Shown here: in pieces, positions 42,943 to 54,161 of the stretch
Layout: every line of letters starts with the position of its first letter
Numbering within the stretch: position 1 is the stretch's first letter
Source of the DNA: Takakia lepidozioides
Lineage: Eukaryota > Streptophyta > Takakiopsida > Takakiales > Takakiaceae
DNA length: 64,000 bases
Assembly (NCBI GenBank): GCA_030704615.1
Contig: CM060733.1
Span: forward strand, 59,644,001 to 59,708,000
Direction: 5' to 3'
The notes under the pieces: model-generated
Databases searched by the model: none
Told to the model about the DNA's origin: nothing
The model's input: only the letters and a program-made list of their open reading frames with translations
Position numbers and translations under genes: made by a program

Positions 42943-43164
42943 CTGCAAGGTTGTTCACTCAAATTCTTATAAGAGAGGAATGAAACGTCGACCGATGCAT
43001 GAAAAAGTGGGATAAAAGGGAAGTGTTCTTTGAGCTGCCAGATAAGTGTTCATTGATCCTCACGGACATGCACTATGTTCCCGATTTACACAGGGAAAGA
43101 ACATTGAAAAGTTCTGCTCAAATATCTGCCCATGAGGGCCGAAAGTTGCGCCCTTCCATATTCA
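42943..43164. other. Intron or intergenic sequence between methyltransferase exon and minisatellite
   Basis: Starts with the acceptor-like ctgcaag complement of the exon at 42942. No domain is recognisable. A diverged unit of the neighbouring minisatellite hairpin begins near 43178. Confidence 0.4.
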
Positions 43165-45095
43165 TATGTTCTGCCTACACAGTGTGCGGTTCCGCAGACT
43201 GTTTGAGCTGACAGTGAAGGGTTCATTTTATACTCAAAAATGTGCCCATGAAGTCCAAATTTTGCACCCAGAAACATTGAAATGCTCAGCTCAAACAGTG
43301 TGCGTTGCCGCACACTGTCTGGGCTGGCAGTGAAGGGTTCTTTTCACACTCACACAGGTGCCCCTGAAGTCCAAATTTTGCACACAGAAACATTGAAATG
43401 CTCAGCTCAAACAGTGTGCGTTGCCGCACACTGAATGAGCTGGCAGTGAAGGGTTCTTTACACACTCACACAGGTGCCCCTGAAGTCCAATTTTTGAATC
43501 CAGAAACATTGAAATGCTCAGCTCAAACAGTGTGCGTTGCCGCACACTGTCTGAGCTGGCAGTGAAGGGTTCATTTCACACTCACACAGGTGCCCCTGAA
43601 GTCCAAATATTTCACCCAGAAACATTGAAATGCTCAGCTCAAACAGTGTGCGTTGCCGCACACTGTCTGGGCTGGCAGTGAAGGGTTCTTTTCACACTCA
43701 CACAGGTGCCCCTGAAGTCCAATTTTTGCATCCAGAAACATTGAAATGCTCAGCTCAAACAGTGTGCGTTGCCGCACACTGTCTGAGCTGGCAGTGAAGG
43801 GTTCTTTTCACACTCACACAGGTGCCCCTGAAGTCCAATTTTTGCATCCAGAAACATTGAAATGCTCAGCTCAAACAGTGTGCGTTGCCGCACACTGTCT
43901 GAGCTGGCAGTGAAGGGTTCATTTCACACTCACACAGGTGCCCCTGAAGTCCAATTTTTGCATCCAGAAACATTGAAATGCTCAGCTCAAACAGTGTGCG
44001 TTGCCGCACACTGTCTGGGCTGGCAGTGAAGGGTTCTTTTCACACTCACACAGGTGCCCCTGAAGTCCAAATATTTCACCCAGAAACATTGAAATGCTCA
44101 GCTCAAACAGTGTGCGTTGCCGCACACTGTCTGAGCTGGCAGTGAAGGGTTCTTTTCACACTCACACAGGTGCCCCTGAAGTCCAAATATTTCACCCAGA
44201 AACATTGAAATGCTCAGCTCAAACAGTGTGCGTTGCCGCACACTGTATGAGCTGGCAGTGAAGGGTTCTTTTCACACTCACACAGGTGCCCCTGAAGTCC
44301 AAATATTTCACCCAGAAACATTGAAATGCTCAGCTCAAACAGTGTGCGTTGCCGCACACTGTCTGAGCTGGCAGTGAAGGGTTCATTTCACACTCACACG
44401 GGTGCCCCTGAAGTCCAATTTTTGCACCCAGAAACATTGAAATGCTCAGCTCAAACAGTGTGCGTTGCCGCACACTGTCTGGGCTGGCAGTGAAGGGTTC
44501 ATTTCACACTCACACAGGTGCCCCTGAAGTCCAATTTTTGCATCCAGAAACATTGAAATGCTCAGCTCAAACAGTGTGCGTTGCCGCACACTGTCTGAGC
44601 TGGCAGTGAAGGGTTCATTTCACACTAACATAACAGACATCAAGACCAAATTTTGAACCCTAAAACATTGAAAAGGTCTGCTCAAACATTGTGCGTTGCC
44701 GCACGCTGTTTGAGCTGGTTTTGAAGGGTTCATTTCAACCTCAGATAACAGACAGCAAAGACCAAATTTTGCACCCAGAAACACCGAAATGCCCAGCTCA
44801 AACAGTGTGCGTTGCCGCACACTGTCTGAGCTGGCAGTGAAGGGTTCATTTCACACTCACACAGGTGCCCCTGAAGTCCAAATTTTGCACCCATAAACAT
44901 TGAAATGCTCAGCTCAAACAGTGTGCGTTGCCGCACACTGTCTGGGCTGGCAGTGAAGGGTTCTTTTCACACTCACACAGGTGCCCCTGAAGTCCAAATT
45001 TTGCACCCAGAAACATTGAAATGCTCAGCTCAAACAGTGTGCGTTGCCGCACACTGTCTGGGCTGGCAGTGAAGGGTTCGTTTCACCCTCACATA
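43165..45095. repeat. Minisatellite, 116-bp unit with an embedded hairpin, about 16 copies
   Basis: Units such as gaaacattgaaatgctcagc...cctgaagtccaaatttt repeat from about 43270 to 45085 with few changes; outer units are more diverged. Each unit holds cagtgtgcg-ttgc-cgcacactg, a perfect 9-bp stem. It extends to about 18 bp with one mismatch when the flanking cagctcaaa and ctgagctg are included. ORFs across it are repeat translations, not genes. The array lies between the two divergent genes of the MULE, probably in an intron or the shared upstream region. Confidence 0.95.
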
Positions 45096-45149
45096 ACAGA
45101 CATCAAGACCAAATTTTGCAAGACCAATGGTTCTTTCTTTCACAAATAC

Positions 45150-45661
45150 CTGCCATTCAAAGCCGAATTCTTCACAAATATGGGTCGTGTGGATTTTACC
45201 TTTTTCGTAGCTACTCGAGAAGACTCCCCAGTTGCCGGGGACGCTTTCCGCTTGGGGCTGCTCTCTTCGCGGACTATGTAGGTGAGCCTCTCCCCCTTCC
45301 TCTTTCCCGTGGTCAGATCGTTCGTGAGGCCAGTGTCAACATCTTCCTCCATGTCGTCTGTCTCTCCCTCAGACGCAGTGTCCTCCTCGCCTGTTCCTGG
45401 AACTATGGTGGGTTGTTGTTCTTCTCCAGATTCCTGCTCCTCCATCGCCACACTTTCCTGTATTCCCTCTTCTTCCTCCTTTTCCTCTTCCTCCACTCTT
45501 TCCATCCTCATTCTATATCTAGCTCTATTCCTGTTTCTAGAACTCGTGAAGTATAATGACTTCCTTCTCTTTCTCCTCCGCTGGAAACAAGGGCTCCCCA
45601 CGATGCCCCTGGAGCTCTCCAGTTTGACGTTTGCAACAAGTTCTGGTATCGCATGTAACAA
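45150..45661 (-). CDS. Candidate first exon of the MULE minus-strand gene
   Basis: An open frame rich in glutamate and basic residues (RRRKRRK, EEEEKEEEEG, KRKGER, SPKRKAS), suggesting a disordered nuclear N-terminus. It ends at a donor-like AG|GTATTT at 45149. It lies upstream of and in the same direction as the methyltransferase exons, with the minisatellite between. The reading phase does not fit a direct splice to 42942, so an extra exon, another donor, or a separate gene is possible. No domain is recognised. Confidence 0.4.
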
Positions 45662-46019
45662 AAATAAAAATGGACGTTGTCAACCGTATTTGGATGCGGG
45701 TGTTGATATTGTGTGCGAACGGAATTCATCCATTTTGTCGTCTTTGTATTACCCAGCTAATAAAGCGCCGAAGAAAAAGAATATCCGTTGCATGCATTTG
45801 CGATATATGTCAGATGTGCTTCGCCGCCTGCCAATACATGGCGGCCTCCTTGCCTTCTTTCAAATTCGAATGCGCCGTAGAAATGTAGTGCTTTTTCAAT
45901 TCCGAGCAGTTCTTTCAGATTCGCAATAATTGTTATGCTTCACATATGCATCCACGTGTGTTGTGCTGCATGCCCTGTGGTTTTTTTTATGCCGTGACCG
46001 TCCCCATGGGGTCATTCGG

Positions 46020-46027
46020 TATAAAGG
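46020..46027 (+). promoter_or_regulatory. Candidate TATA box of the transposase gene
   Basis: tataaagg lies upstream of the transposase in the gap between the two divergent frames (45661 and 46031). If used, transcription would start near 46050 and translation at a later ATG such as 46455, not at 46031. Confidence 0.35.
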
Positions 46028-46030
46028 ATT

Positions 46031-49000
46031 GTGTCGGATATGACCATGTGTTGCACACATTCGTGCGAGGTATCTCTTGAAGTGTCGGTGTTTGTTCTGT
46101 GCTATTCTGGCGCAACACAATCTCATTACAATCGGATCTTCCTGTTTACTGCTCTCCAGGGTTGTTGCCGTCATTTCATAATGGATGGTTTCATGTCAAT
46201 TTCAGGGTTTGTTTTCCATCCAAAAACAGTACGGCTTCTTGTGGCTCTGGTCTTTCAAAACCGTTTTTCTGGTTGGTGGGAGGTGAATGTGCACGTCATC
46301 CCTACATCCTTGGCATGCATCGCCGGCAGCCTTGGGTTTGGTGCTACCCTTGTTGACCTCAGTTTGCTGGTGGTATTTCCACTTTCGATAATTACGGGCT
46401 CTCAGTTCGGGGATTCCGTTCTGCATCGGCAGTTTCGTTCAGTGCTGGAAAACATGTCGAGGGAGCGAGATGCACTCGCTCGATTCCATTCCAATGCAGG
46501 TACTCTTCCACTGACTGCCACTGCAGACGACGATGGGTATGCAGTTGTTCATGAGGATGAGCTGGTTACAGTGTTCCCGCTGGAGTTGGGTTCTCTGCTT
46601 GTTCAGAAAGAGGTGTATGACGAGGATGGGAATTTGGATTCTGGGCACTTGGAGAAACCCTTGGTTGGCGAGTGTGGAAGGAAGTGGAGAGTCCTTCCAG
46701 GAACATACCGTGTCCTTGGAAAAGAGAGAAGACAATCAGCAGGATCAGTCGTTACCCCTGGCACTGCAGCATCGGTCGTGCAACAGAAGGGCACAGTTCC
46801 TGTGAAACAAGAGGTGAGCACATCCACTACCTTCGTTACTCTTTCGGACTCGTCCTCGGAGGATGTTTCTGAGATTCCTCCGCCAGTGCAAACTCCCTTA
46901 TTGGATGATGACGAATTGCGCGAGATAACAAGTGTCATTCCAAAATTGAAAGCCCTCGCAGGTGTGCCTGGGTGCAAGAGCGAGCTACGTTTTGTTGATT
47001 GGGAGTCCCTTCCAGTGCAACGTGTTCAATACGTGCCAGCTCAGTTTGATGGGGACATCTTGTTTGAGCTCAACCCACCCACGTCTTCCAGTGGACTGGC
47101 TGGGCTTCTGCAGGGCATGGACAAGAAATATGACGGACATCCTTGGTGCAGGACAAAAACTTCGAACATCCATAACGACATTGGCTTGAAATTTCGGAGG
47201 TCGGTTTGCGTTGGGCATTGCAAGTGCCTGAATATTTCTTGCCCTCGGCTGAGAAACAGCGCTCAGCCAAACGAAAGTGAGTGGGAAGGTGTGCCCCTGA
47301 ATCCTTTCACCCCAGGGCTTGCACCTCCCAATACCAATACTTTTGTGTGCAGGTTCTGCAAACTTTCCCCGTCCTGTGTTTCTGTTTGCCACGCTCGTAT
47401 GTATCAGGTGGCACATCGATGCAAGACAATGACTCGTGCCTGCATTCATATGGGTGCACACGAGCATCCTGTGTCCAAAGGGAGTTGCAGGGATAGCGTG
47501 GACATCGCTAGAAATCTACTGAAGCAAGAGTTCCATAATGCCCCTTCTGCAACACCTTCTGCTATAGCGCTTGCAGCTAGCAAGGCATTCCTGGAAAAAC
47601 ACATACTGGGTGAAGGGGATTCGACACAGCCAATGCTGGATGCAGATTCCCTTGAGGCAGTCATGGACCATTTCTCCGTGTTGAGCTCTCCCAATATTCG
47701 AAACCAGGTGAATGCACTCAGAATGGGCACAGGCACTGCTGGATTCATGGACAACATTATGGACCTCAAACGGAGGAGTCGCTATGAATTCATTCAAAAC
47801 AGTATGTTCCCTGGCCAGGGCTCGTCCAAAGTGTATTTGTTCAAGATGTCCGCTGTGGGCCAAGGCAGTGGTGTGAGCATTGTCCGCCGAATGCAACCTG
47901 GAGGAGATTTGGCTAAATGTTGGTTAATGTTTGATCACTGCAAACGGGTGAAGGGTTGGACAACCATGGCGTGCCATGTGTATGATCCAGCGTACCAGCG
48001 TGTGCTCTCCATAGCAATTTGTGATATGCAGTCGGAGGACACTGAATCCCAGATGCTCATGTGGAAGTCCCTCCTGACCGTCATGCAGCGCAATGGAATA
48101 CAGAACACAAACTTTGCGGGCTTCATGGCTGATAGTGCACAGGCAAATTTCAATGCAGTGCGGCGCGTGTTTGGTTCTGGGGATCCTAAGGTCCCCATGG
48201 AAAATAGGGAGCGCACATGCCTCTTCCATTGGAGTCAATCTCTGGCACGTCATACAAAGCGCTGCATTCGCCCTGACCTTCAGTTGGAGCATAGAAGGCT
48301 CTGTCTGAAGTACAAGAATGCCACCTCAATGGGAGAAGCAGAGAGCACTTACCAGGCAATCCGGGCTTGGTGGTTCTCCGCTGGTGCTGCTACAGGTATC
48401 CACCTGAAGGAGTTGGAGGACTGGTTGGTTTTCTGGCACTTCAGGTACAGACAGTGGGGAGCTTTCATGACGACGGTAAGCCTCACAAGTTTTCCTTAAT
48501 CACAAATTGCACTTTGCATCGTGCCTGTTCATTTGGGGTTGTTCGATTGTCACTTGAATAACCTCTACCATTTCTTTTCCTTCCTCACATTTCCATGCAA
48601 TGCCTCCTGCAGGACATGTCCTTGGAGGACTTGGCCGACATGCCATCGTGTAATTTGGCAGAGACTGTTCACAACGCCTGGATGCAACAGTCTACCAAAG
48701 CAGGTCGTGACTTGTATGTGGCCACTGCTGATGACATGGTGCGGGCACTTACACAACAAACCAGGTACCGCAATTTTCTGATGGGACGGGGTGGAGGGAA
48801 GGGCCCCGATTCGACTTTGTTGATGCTAAGGGCTGCGAGTAGGTCCGGAGACCCGTCAAAGATGGCCAGAGCTCTAAACAGGTGCACTGAAGGTTCCCCT
48901 CTGCAATCCAGGCTCCCCCATTTGGAAGGCGAGGAAAGATTTGGAACATGCAAAAGGAAATTAAACACTCTTCCAGGGTCAGATGGAGATTCCCATAGGC

Positions 49001-50025
49001 CAGACAGGGTCAATTTCTCTGTGCCAAAGGTGTCTCCAGTGCAGACTAAGTCCTGTGCCGGCCCCTTCCCAGGTGGGTCCTCCTCCTGTGGAGCAGGTGC
49101 GGAACATGCAAGCATAGCAGCGGAAATCCCATTGGAGGAGGTGGTGGCCATGGTGCAGGAATCTGATTGCATTGATAGTGACTGGCATATAGAACGCACC
49201 CCACCAGGATCTAGAGTGGCTTGCATGGCAATTCGGACCCCCTCTTTCAAGAAATGCAAATCAAAAATATGCAAAGGCTCCAGGGGGACTCCAGCTCCAA
49301 CATTCACAGGGTTGTTCCGACCTTATCATAGTGGGGAGTCAAAAGAGCACAAGTTTTGGTTCTGCCCAGACGATATGGCACGATGCGTGAAGGGAACAGT
49401 TCGTCCTTCCGTGATAATGAAGCCCCCTCCCCCCGCAATTTGGCCTGTGCAAATTGGGACATCGCTGTCCTCAACCGAGATAAGCATGCTGGAGGAGGGA
49501 GGGTTTTGTCTTGCACGGTCCCGGGTGGTGCCCTTATGCACTGTCGGCACAGATGTGCCACATGCTCCGACAATGCCTCCACCCGGTGCCAACTCCCACC
49601 CAACAAAAAGAGATGGAAAAACAGTGCGCCGTGTTGCTTCGGGTGCAGATCACGAATGCAAGATGGAATCGGCTAGAATTTTGCAGGCTACGGTGGCTCG
49701 TATCACCGAAGTCCCTTCCCCGGGGTATGGACGGATTTACACAGTGCTGTCAATTGGCTCAGTTCTTCATGCCAAAGAATATCAAGTTACCATTGGGAAT
49801 TTCCCATCGTGCACTTGTCCGGATTTTGTAACGATGCGTGAGGGCGCTCTCGGCATGAGAGGGAAGTGGGTCCCCTGCAAGCATCAATATTACATATACC
49901 TTGTAATTATGTGTTGCGACGGTAAGAGAGACCAATTCATTCACCAAGCCACACTAGGCTACGGAGAAGTCATCACCCTTCTGCAGCGGGACACCTCGCG
50001 TAGAGCTCCGCCAACTTCTCTTTGA
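46031..50025 (+). CDS. MULE-like transposase with GCM-like zinc region, DDE core and SWIM finger
   Basis: Two exons, 46031-48474 and about 48613-50025, with GT at 48475 (acg|gtaagc) and a ctgcag acceptor ending near 48612. The protein is about 1,150-1,290 residues. The first ~140 codons are hydrophobic and unlike the rest, so MSRERDALARF at 46455 is a better start. A Cys/His cluster at about 47215-47470 (HCKC, CRFC, then CIHMGAHEHP) resembles the WRKY/GCM-type DNA-binding part of MULE and FAR1 proteins. The catalytic core has MFDHCK, CDMQSEDTESQ, FMADSAQANFNAVR and RTCLFHW, consistent with a MULE RNase-H-fold transposase. Exon 2 holds the SWIM zinc finger CTCPDF...PCKH at about 49815-49885. 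A decayed relative is at 2076-4970. It would cut and join the element ends. Confidence 0.88.
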
Positions 50026-50444
50026 ACACATACGAGCCATGCCCGCTTCCCATGCTGGTTTCCAGGTTGCCGTGTGAAGACTTTTCATTTTATGACAAAC
50101 ATATACATTTCGTTCACTTGTGAGGGCAAATGCACTTGCGATTCATTGTAAGCGTCTCTCTGTGAATTGAAATAAACTGTGTCAATCATTCTGAGCTCAA
50201 ATCTGACATGTTTACATATTCCTCTTTTTTGGCACGCATTGCAGACATGGTGCATGGTGGCCTCCTTTGTTTTGTCCACGGTAATAGGCCCTCTTCCTGC
50301 AATCCTCGCCTATAGGACCTGCTTCTCCAGCAGATTCATGCCGCTCACGCTTCCCTGAAGCGTGAGCTCAGCTCACGCTTCAAAGCTTGAACGTGAGCTC
50401 AGCTCCCAGGCTCACGGGGCTGGGCTCACGCCGTAGCTACGCTG
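50026..50444 (+). repeat. Right terminal and subterminal region of the MULE
   Basis: After the transposase stop comes about 250 bp without recognised features, then gtaataggccctc (about 50280), which recurs as ggcaataggcccac at about 61436 near the right end of the non-autonomous relative. From 50340 there are several inverted pairs of gctcacgctt and cgtgagctcag and the terminal ggctcacgccgtagc. These are plausible transposase-binding repeats. Confidence 0.7.
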
Positions 50445-50453
50445 GTGCTGGTG
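50445..50453. repeat. Right 9-bp target-site duplication of the MULE
   Basis: gtgctggtg, identical to 38413-38421. It is followed by cggtagtggcttgg, the continuation of gag as in copy A at about 36551. Confidence 0.85.
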
Positions 50454-50811
50454 CGGTAGTGGCTTGGGTGGACGTCGTAGCTACTGTACCACCAGTCCCA
50501 CTAGTTCCACTGCTACTTGCTGAAGCTGCCGGTGCAGCGGCAGGTGTAGCCACTGCCCTCGTGGCTCTAGTGCCCCTAGTGATGGAGACATAGTCGGGTG
50601 ACCAGTATATCCTCCACTCCTCGATCTCAACCTCATGCCCCCGCCTGAACTCATGGTAATCATCCAAAGGCGGCCCCTCAAGGTGCTGAAACAGCCCTTT
50701 CCATGCCATGAACGGCGTAAATAGTTGTGGATTGCGCATTTGCTGCAAATCACACCAACTATCAAACTCTTGGATAAAATCATCCAACTCGATGGTGCCC
50801 ACCACCCCAGA
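50454..50811 (-). pseudogene. Gag N-terminal part of copy B, right of the MULE
   Basis: Near-identical to the first ~120 codons of gag in copy A, starting after the same TGA and reading VGTIELDDFIQEF. With 37719-38421 it makes one gag region, split by the transposon. Confidence 0.9.
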
Positions 50812-51620
50812 GTACCTTCATGGCCCCTTGGTAGCTCCATACATCTCCTCCATTGTGTCCCACAACAATGGCAAAGAAACAACTTGCACCGCCGGTATGA
50901 GTCCTCCTGATTCACAATCCGAATCAGAACCTTCCGTGGAAGACACAGGAGGTGAAGGTGGCCTAAACCGCACACCTCGTCTCGTGTACCCACTAGTATC
51001 GCTAGTGCTCGAACTGGCACTATCCCCAGCAACTAGTGGCACCTCCGTGTTGACACTCAACCGGTCATGAACATGTCCCTAACCCCCTCTCCACAAGGTA
51101 ACCGGGTAGAGAACCTGTTGCGGCTTATGGTTTGGAATACTAAGTTCCTAACATAGCCTACACCTGTACCTGCATCCACCGCAAGCACTCCTATGGTTGG
51201 CTGGTCATCACCTCCAACCTCACCACAGGAGAAACAATGATGGTCTGGCTGGTCATCACCCCAGCCTCACCATCGACAGCATGCTCTAGGACTGGCCGGT
51301 GATCAAATCGGACCAATCACCTATAAAAACAAGCGCCCACACAAAACTAGCATGGCGCACAATCAAGCATGCAGGTATGGAGGGGATCCAAACACAAGAA
51401 ATCAGAACGACAACTCCCCCACACCAAAAACAACTCCACGGTGTTGCTCCTGCAAGGACACCCAGCCCAAACCCGGACTGACTCTTGTCTCCACCTACGG
51501 AAAGGTCTTGGCCTAATGAGAGGGTGGAAACTACGAGGAAGAGAAGCTAAAGCAATGCCAAACCCCAGCATGCCCTCATCCCAACACTCTTCCTCTCCTC
51601 TCTTCCCTCACTTGCATGAC
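50812..51620 (-). mobile_element. Leader and 5' LTR-like region of copy B
   Basis: Nearly identical to 36905-37722. A leader ORF (51060-50818; words GDSASSSTSDTSGYTRRG, GSDSDCESGG) is in frame with gag across one TGA and has no ATG. Homology to copy A ends at tgacca, the likely outer LTR end. Bases 51621-51690 show nothing recognisable. Confidence 0.65.
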
Positions 51621-51690
51621 CATGGGAATATCATGAAGATACTCCTCAAACCGCCCTCCACGAGCTTCAAAATTCGGCCTTCCAGACCAC

Positions 51691-54161
51691 ATGCCAGTCC
51701 TTAGGCAGTCCACCAGTGCCTCCACGAGTCAGCACAGGCCGTCCACAGGTCAACACGGGCCACCACAGACCAGCACAGGCCCACACAGCTCACTGGTCGC
51801 AGCCGTCACAGTCCCACAGGCCACTGGGCACAGCCTGTCACAGCCCCTCACAGCCCCAAAGGCCTCAGGCACGACTTGTCACAACCCCTCACAGCCCCAA
51901 AGGCCACGGGCACAGTCTGTCACAGCCCCTCACAGCCCGTCACAGCCCCACAGGCCACTGGGCACAGCCCCGCACAGCCCGTCACAGCCCCACAGGCCAC
52001 TGGGCACAGCCTGTCACAGCCCCGCACAGCCCGTCATAGCTCGCCACAGCCTGTCACAGCCCGTCACAGCCCCACAGGCCACTGGGCACAGCCCGTCACA
52101 GCCCCACAGGCCACTGGGCACAGCCCGTCACAGCCCCACAGGCCACTGGGCACAGCCTGTCACAGCCCCTCACAGCCCCAAAGGCCACGGGCACAGCCTA
52201 TCACAGCCTCACACAGCCCGTCACAGCCCCACAGGCCACTGGGCACGGCCTGTCACAGCCCGTCACAGCCCGTCACAGCCCCAAAGGCCTCAGGCACGGC
52301 CTGTCACAGCCCCTCACAGCCTCAGGCACAGCCCGTCACAGCCCCATCCATGGCCGCTCTGGCAGTTTAGCCATTTCTCCAAGAGGTTTAGCCACGCCAA
52401 GCTAGGGTTTGTGTCTCTTGGAGTCTAGGCTTCTTTCCACCGAGCTATGGCGGTTGTGAGGAAATCAGCAAGGTATTCTTGCTCTTTCGGCTCCCACACA
52501 CCACCCTAGTAGCCCTAAGCCATGAGGTGGTTGCCACAAACCAAGCCTTCTTTATCACTTAGCCTCCCCAAACACGCCACTAAACTCATTGGCAAACAAC
52601 CAAGCCCTGCTGGTTCCCAGCCCTTGTGAGCACTCATTCAAGCACTCTCCTTGGCCATAGCATCTGTCTTAGAGCCTATTCCAGCCCCCTACACCTGCTG
52701 CTTCAAGAGTTGCGCTCCCTTCAAGCTTGAAGTTGAAACCCCAACTCACATAGGCCCTACAAGTGCTTTTCTTTCACTCCAAGTGGAAACCAGCCCTAGA
52801 CCTTCCGTTCTAGCTCTCTAAAGCTTGAAAACAAGAGCCTCAATGGGCTGAAGGCATGCTCCACACATGCCCCACTCTCACCATAAGAGAATCAGCTCTT
52901 TTGCTTCATTTCTTGCACCCACAAACCTGAAAATACAAGCTTCAGCAGGCTGAAAGCATGCTCCACATGCCCTACAGGGAAACCAGCCCCTTCCTTCCTT
53001 TCTTGCACTCCCACACCTGAAAGTGCAAGCCTTCACCAGGCTGATAGCATGCTCCACACATGCATTGCCCTCACATAAGGGAAGTCAGCCCTTCCCTCTT
53101 CCTTGCTTGCCCTCCAAGCTTGAAGATGGAAGCTTCAATGAGCTGAATACATGCTCCACATATGCAACCTCTTCACACAAGAGATATCAGCCCCCTATCT
53201 TGGCTCCTTGGCTCCTTGATGCTCTCTAAGACAAGACTAAGCACTCCACAGCCTTTGCCAAGCTCCTGAAACCCTAAGGCTTACATTTCCAGCCACAAGA
53301 CACTTCTCTTGTGGTGCAAGAGCTATTCTTCCAAGCTCTGAAACCCTAGGTGCACATTCCATGGCCTTGCCGCACCTCTTAGCTCCTGTTCCAGCCCTGC
53401 TCTTGCCATGACAAGAGCCCTCTCAATGCTGAAAATTGAAACCCAATCTCACCATACTCCACAAAGTGCACTGATTTGCCCCAAGCCAAATCAGCCCTTT
53501 CGCTTGGTCTTGCAATTCTTCACACAATGAAAGCTCGCATTCCCAAATCCAGTTCTCAGCTTTGCCACCAAAGCCACTATAACCTGCTCTTGACTGGTCC
53601 TCTTCCCAATCGTGCTTGCTCATGCATGTACACAATCTGAAACCATCAAGGTGCTCTGGAATTACCTGCAGCATGGTGCTTTCATCTCTGAAGCTGAAGA
53701 TCGAATGCCAAGGTCTACCACCTCGTAACCCACATCACCTCCGCTTCTAACAACCAAGAGCTCCACGGTGCTCCTTGCATAACAACTTGGTTCTACAACT
53801 AACTCGTATCTGGCACTCACAGATACGAGCTGATCTTTCTCGAGTGATAAAGAAGAGGAATACAAGCACGAGTTCACAAATCTGAAGCATAAACTCATGC
53901 ATATATAACCTCATCACTCAAATACAAGTCAAACCAAGTGCACCCCACGCCATGGGGAATCCACACTACGGCGCCATAGCTAGGCGCGGTGAGGCTCAAC
54001 TCGAGAAAGATGAGCCTCCCGCACTTGCCGTGAAGATAACCACTCCAGGGCCTAAATCTGCCTTGACCCCTGGATTGACACTTGGGCCAATCCCAAATGT
54101 CAATATGTAAAAACTAGCTATTTCCTAGCTAGTTTCACACTAGTGGCAAAATAACTTGACA
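51691..54161. repeat. Repeat family X with a 'cacagcccgtcacagcccc' minisatellite head
   Basis: Bases about 51700-52345 are a minisatellite of cacagcccgtcacagcccc and acaggccactgggcacagcc units in mixed order. Then come gctagggtttg and gagctatggc, about 1 kb of body with repeated aagctccacacatgc-like words, and from 53409 a tail matching 781-1565, ending aaaataacttgaca at 54161. The layout parallels 23557-24963. The 245-codon frame over the minisatellite is a repeat translation. No protein domain is seen. Confidence 0.6.

Larger units (their letters stand above)
38422..50444. mobile_element. 12-kb MULE-like DNA transposon carrying a DNA-methyltransferase-like gene
   Basis: Bounded by a 9-bp target duplication and inserted in gag of retrotransposon copy B. 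Imperfect inverted ends share gcta-(2-3 bases)-cgtgagcc: left 'gctattccgtgagcc' (about 38429), right the complement of 'ggctcacgccgtagc' (about 50422-50436). Further gtgagc/gctcac copies lie just inside. Content from left: minus-strand methyltransferase-like gene (about 39200-42942, perhaps with an exon at 45150-45661), a 116-bp minisatellite (43165-45095), and a plus-strand transposase (46031-50025). Exons on both strands are largely open, so the insertion is relatively recent. Confidence 0.9.

Noticed and set aside
43165-45095. CRISPR-like array with regular hairpin repeats
   Set aside because: The whole 116-bp unit is conserved with no unique spacers, and the setting is a plant transposon. 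It is a minisatellite.
51691-52428. 245-codon plus-strand frame
   Set aside because: It is the translation of the cacagcccgtcacagcccc minisatellite (repeated SQPVTAPQATGHS-like words), and other frames are equally open.
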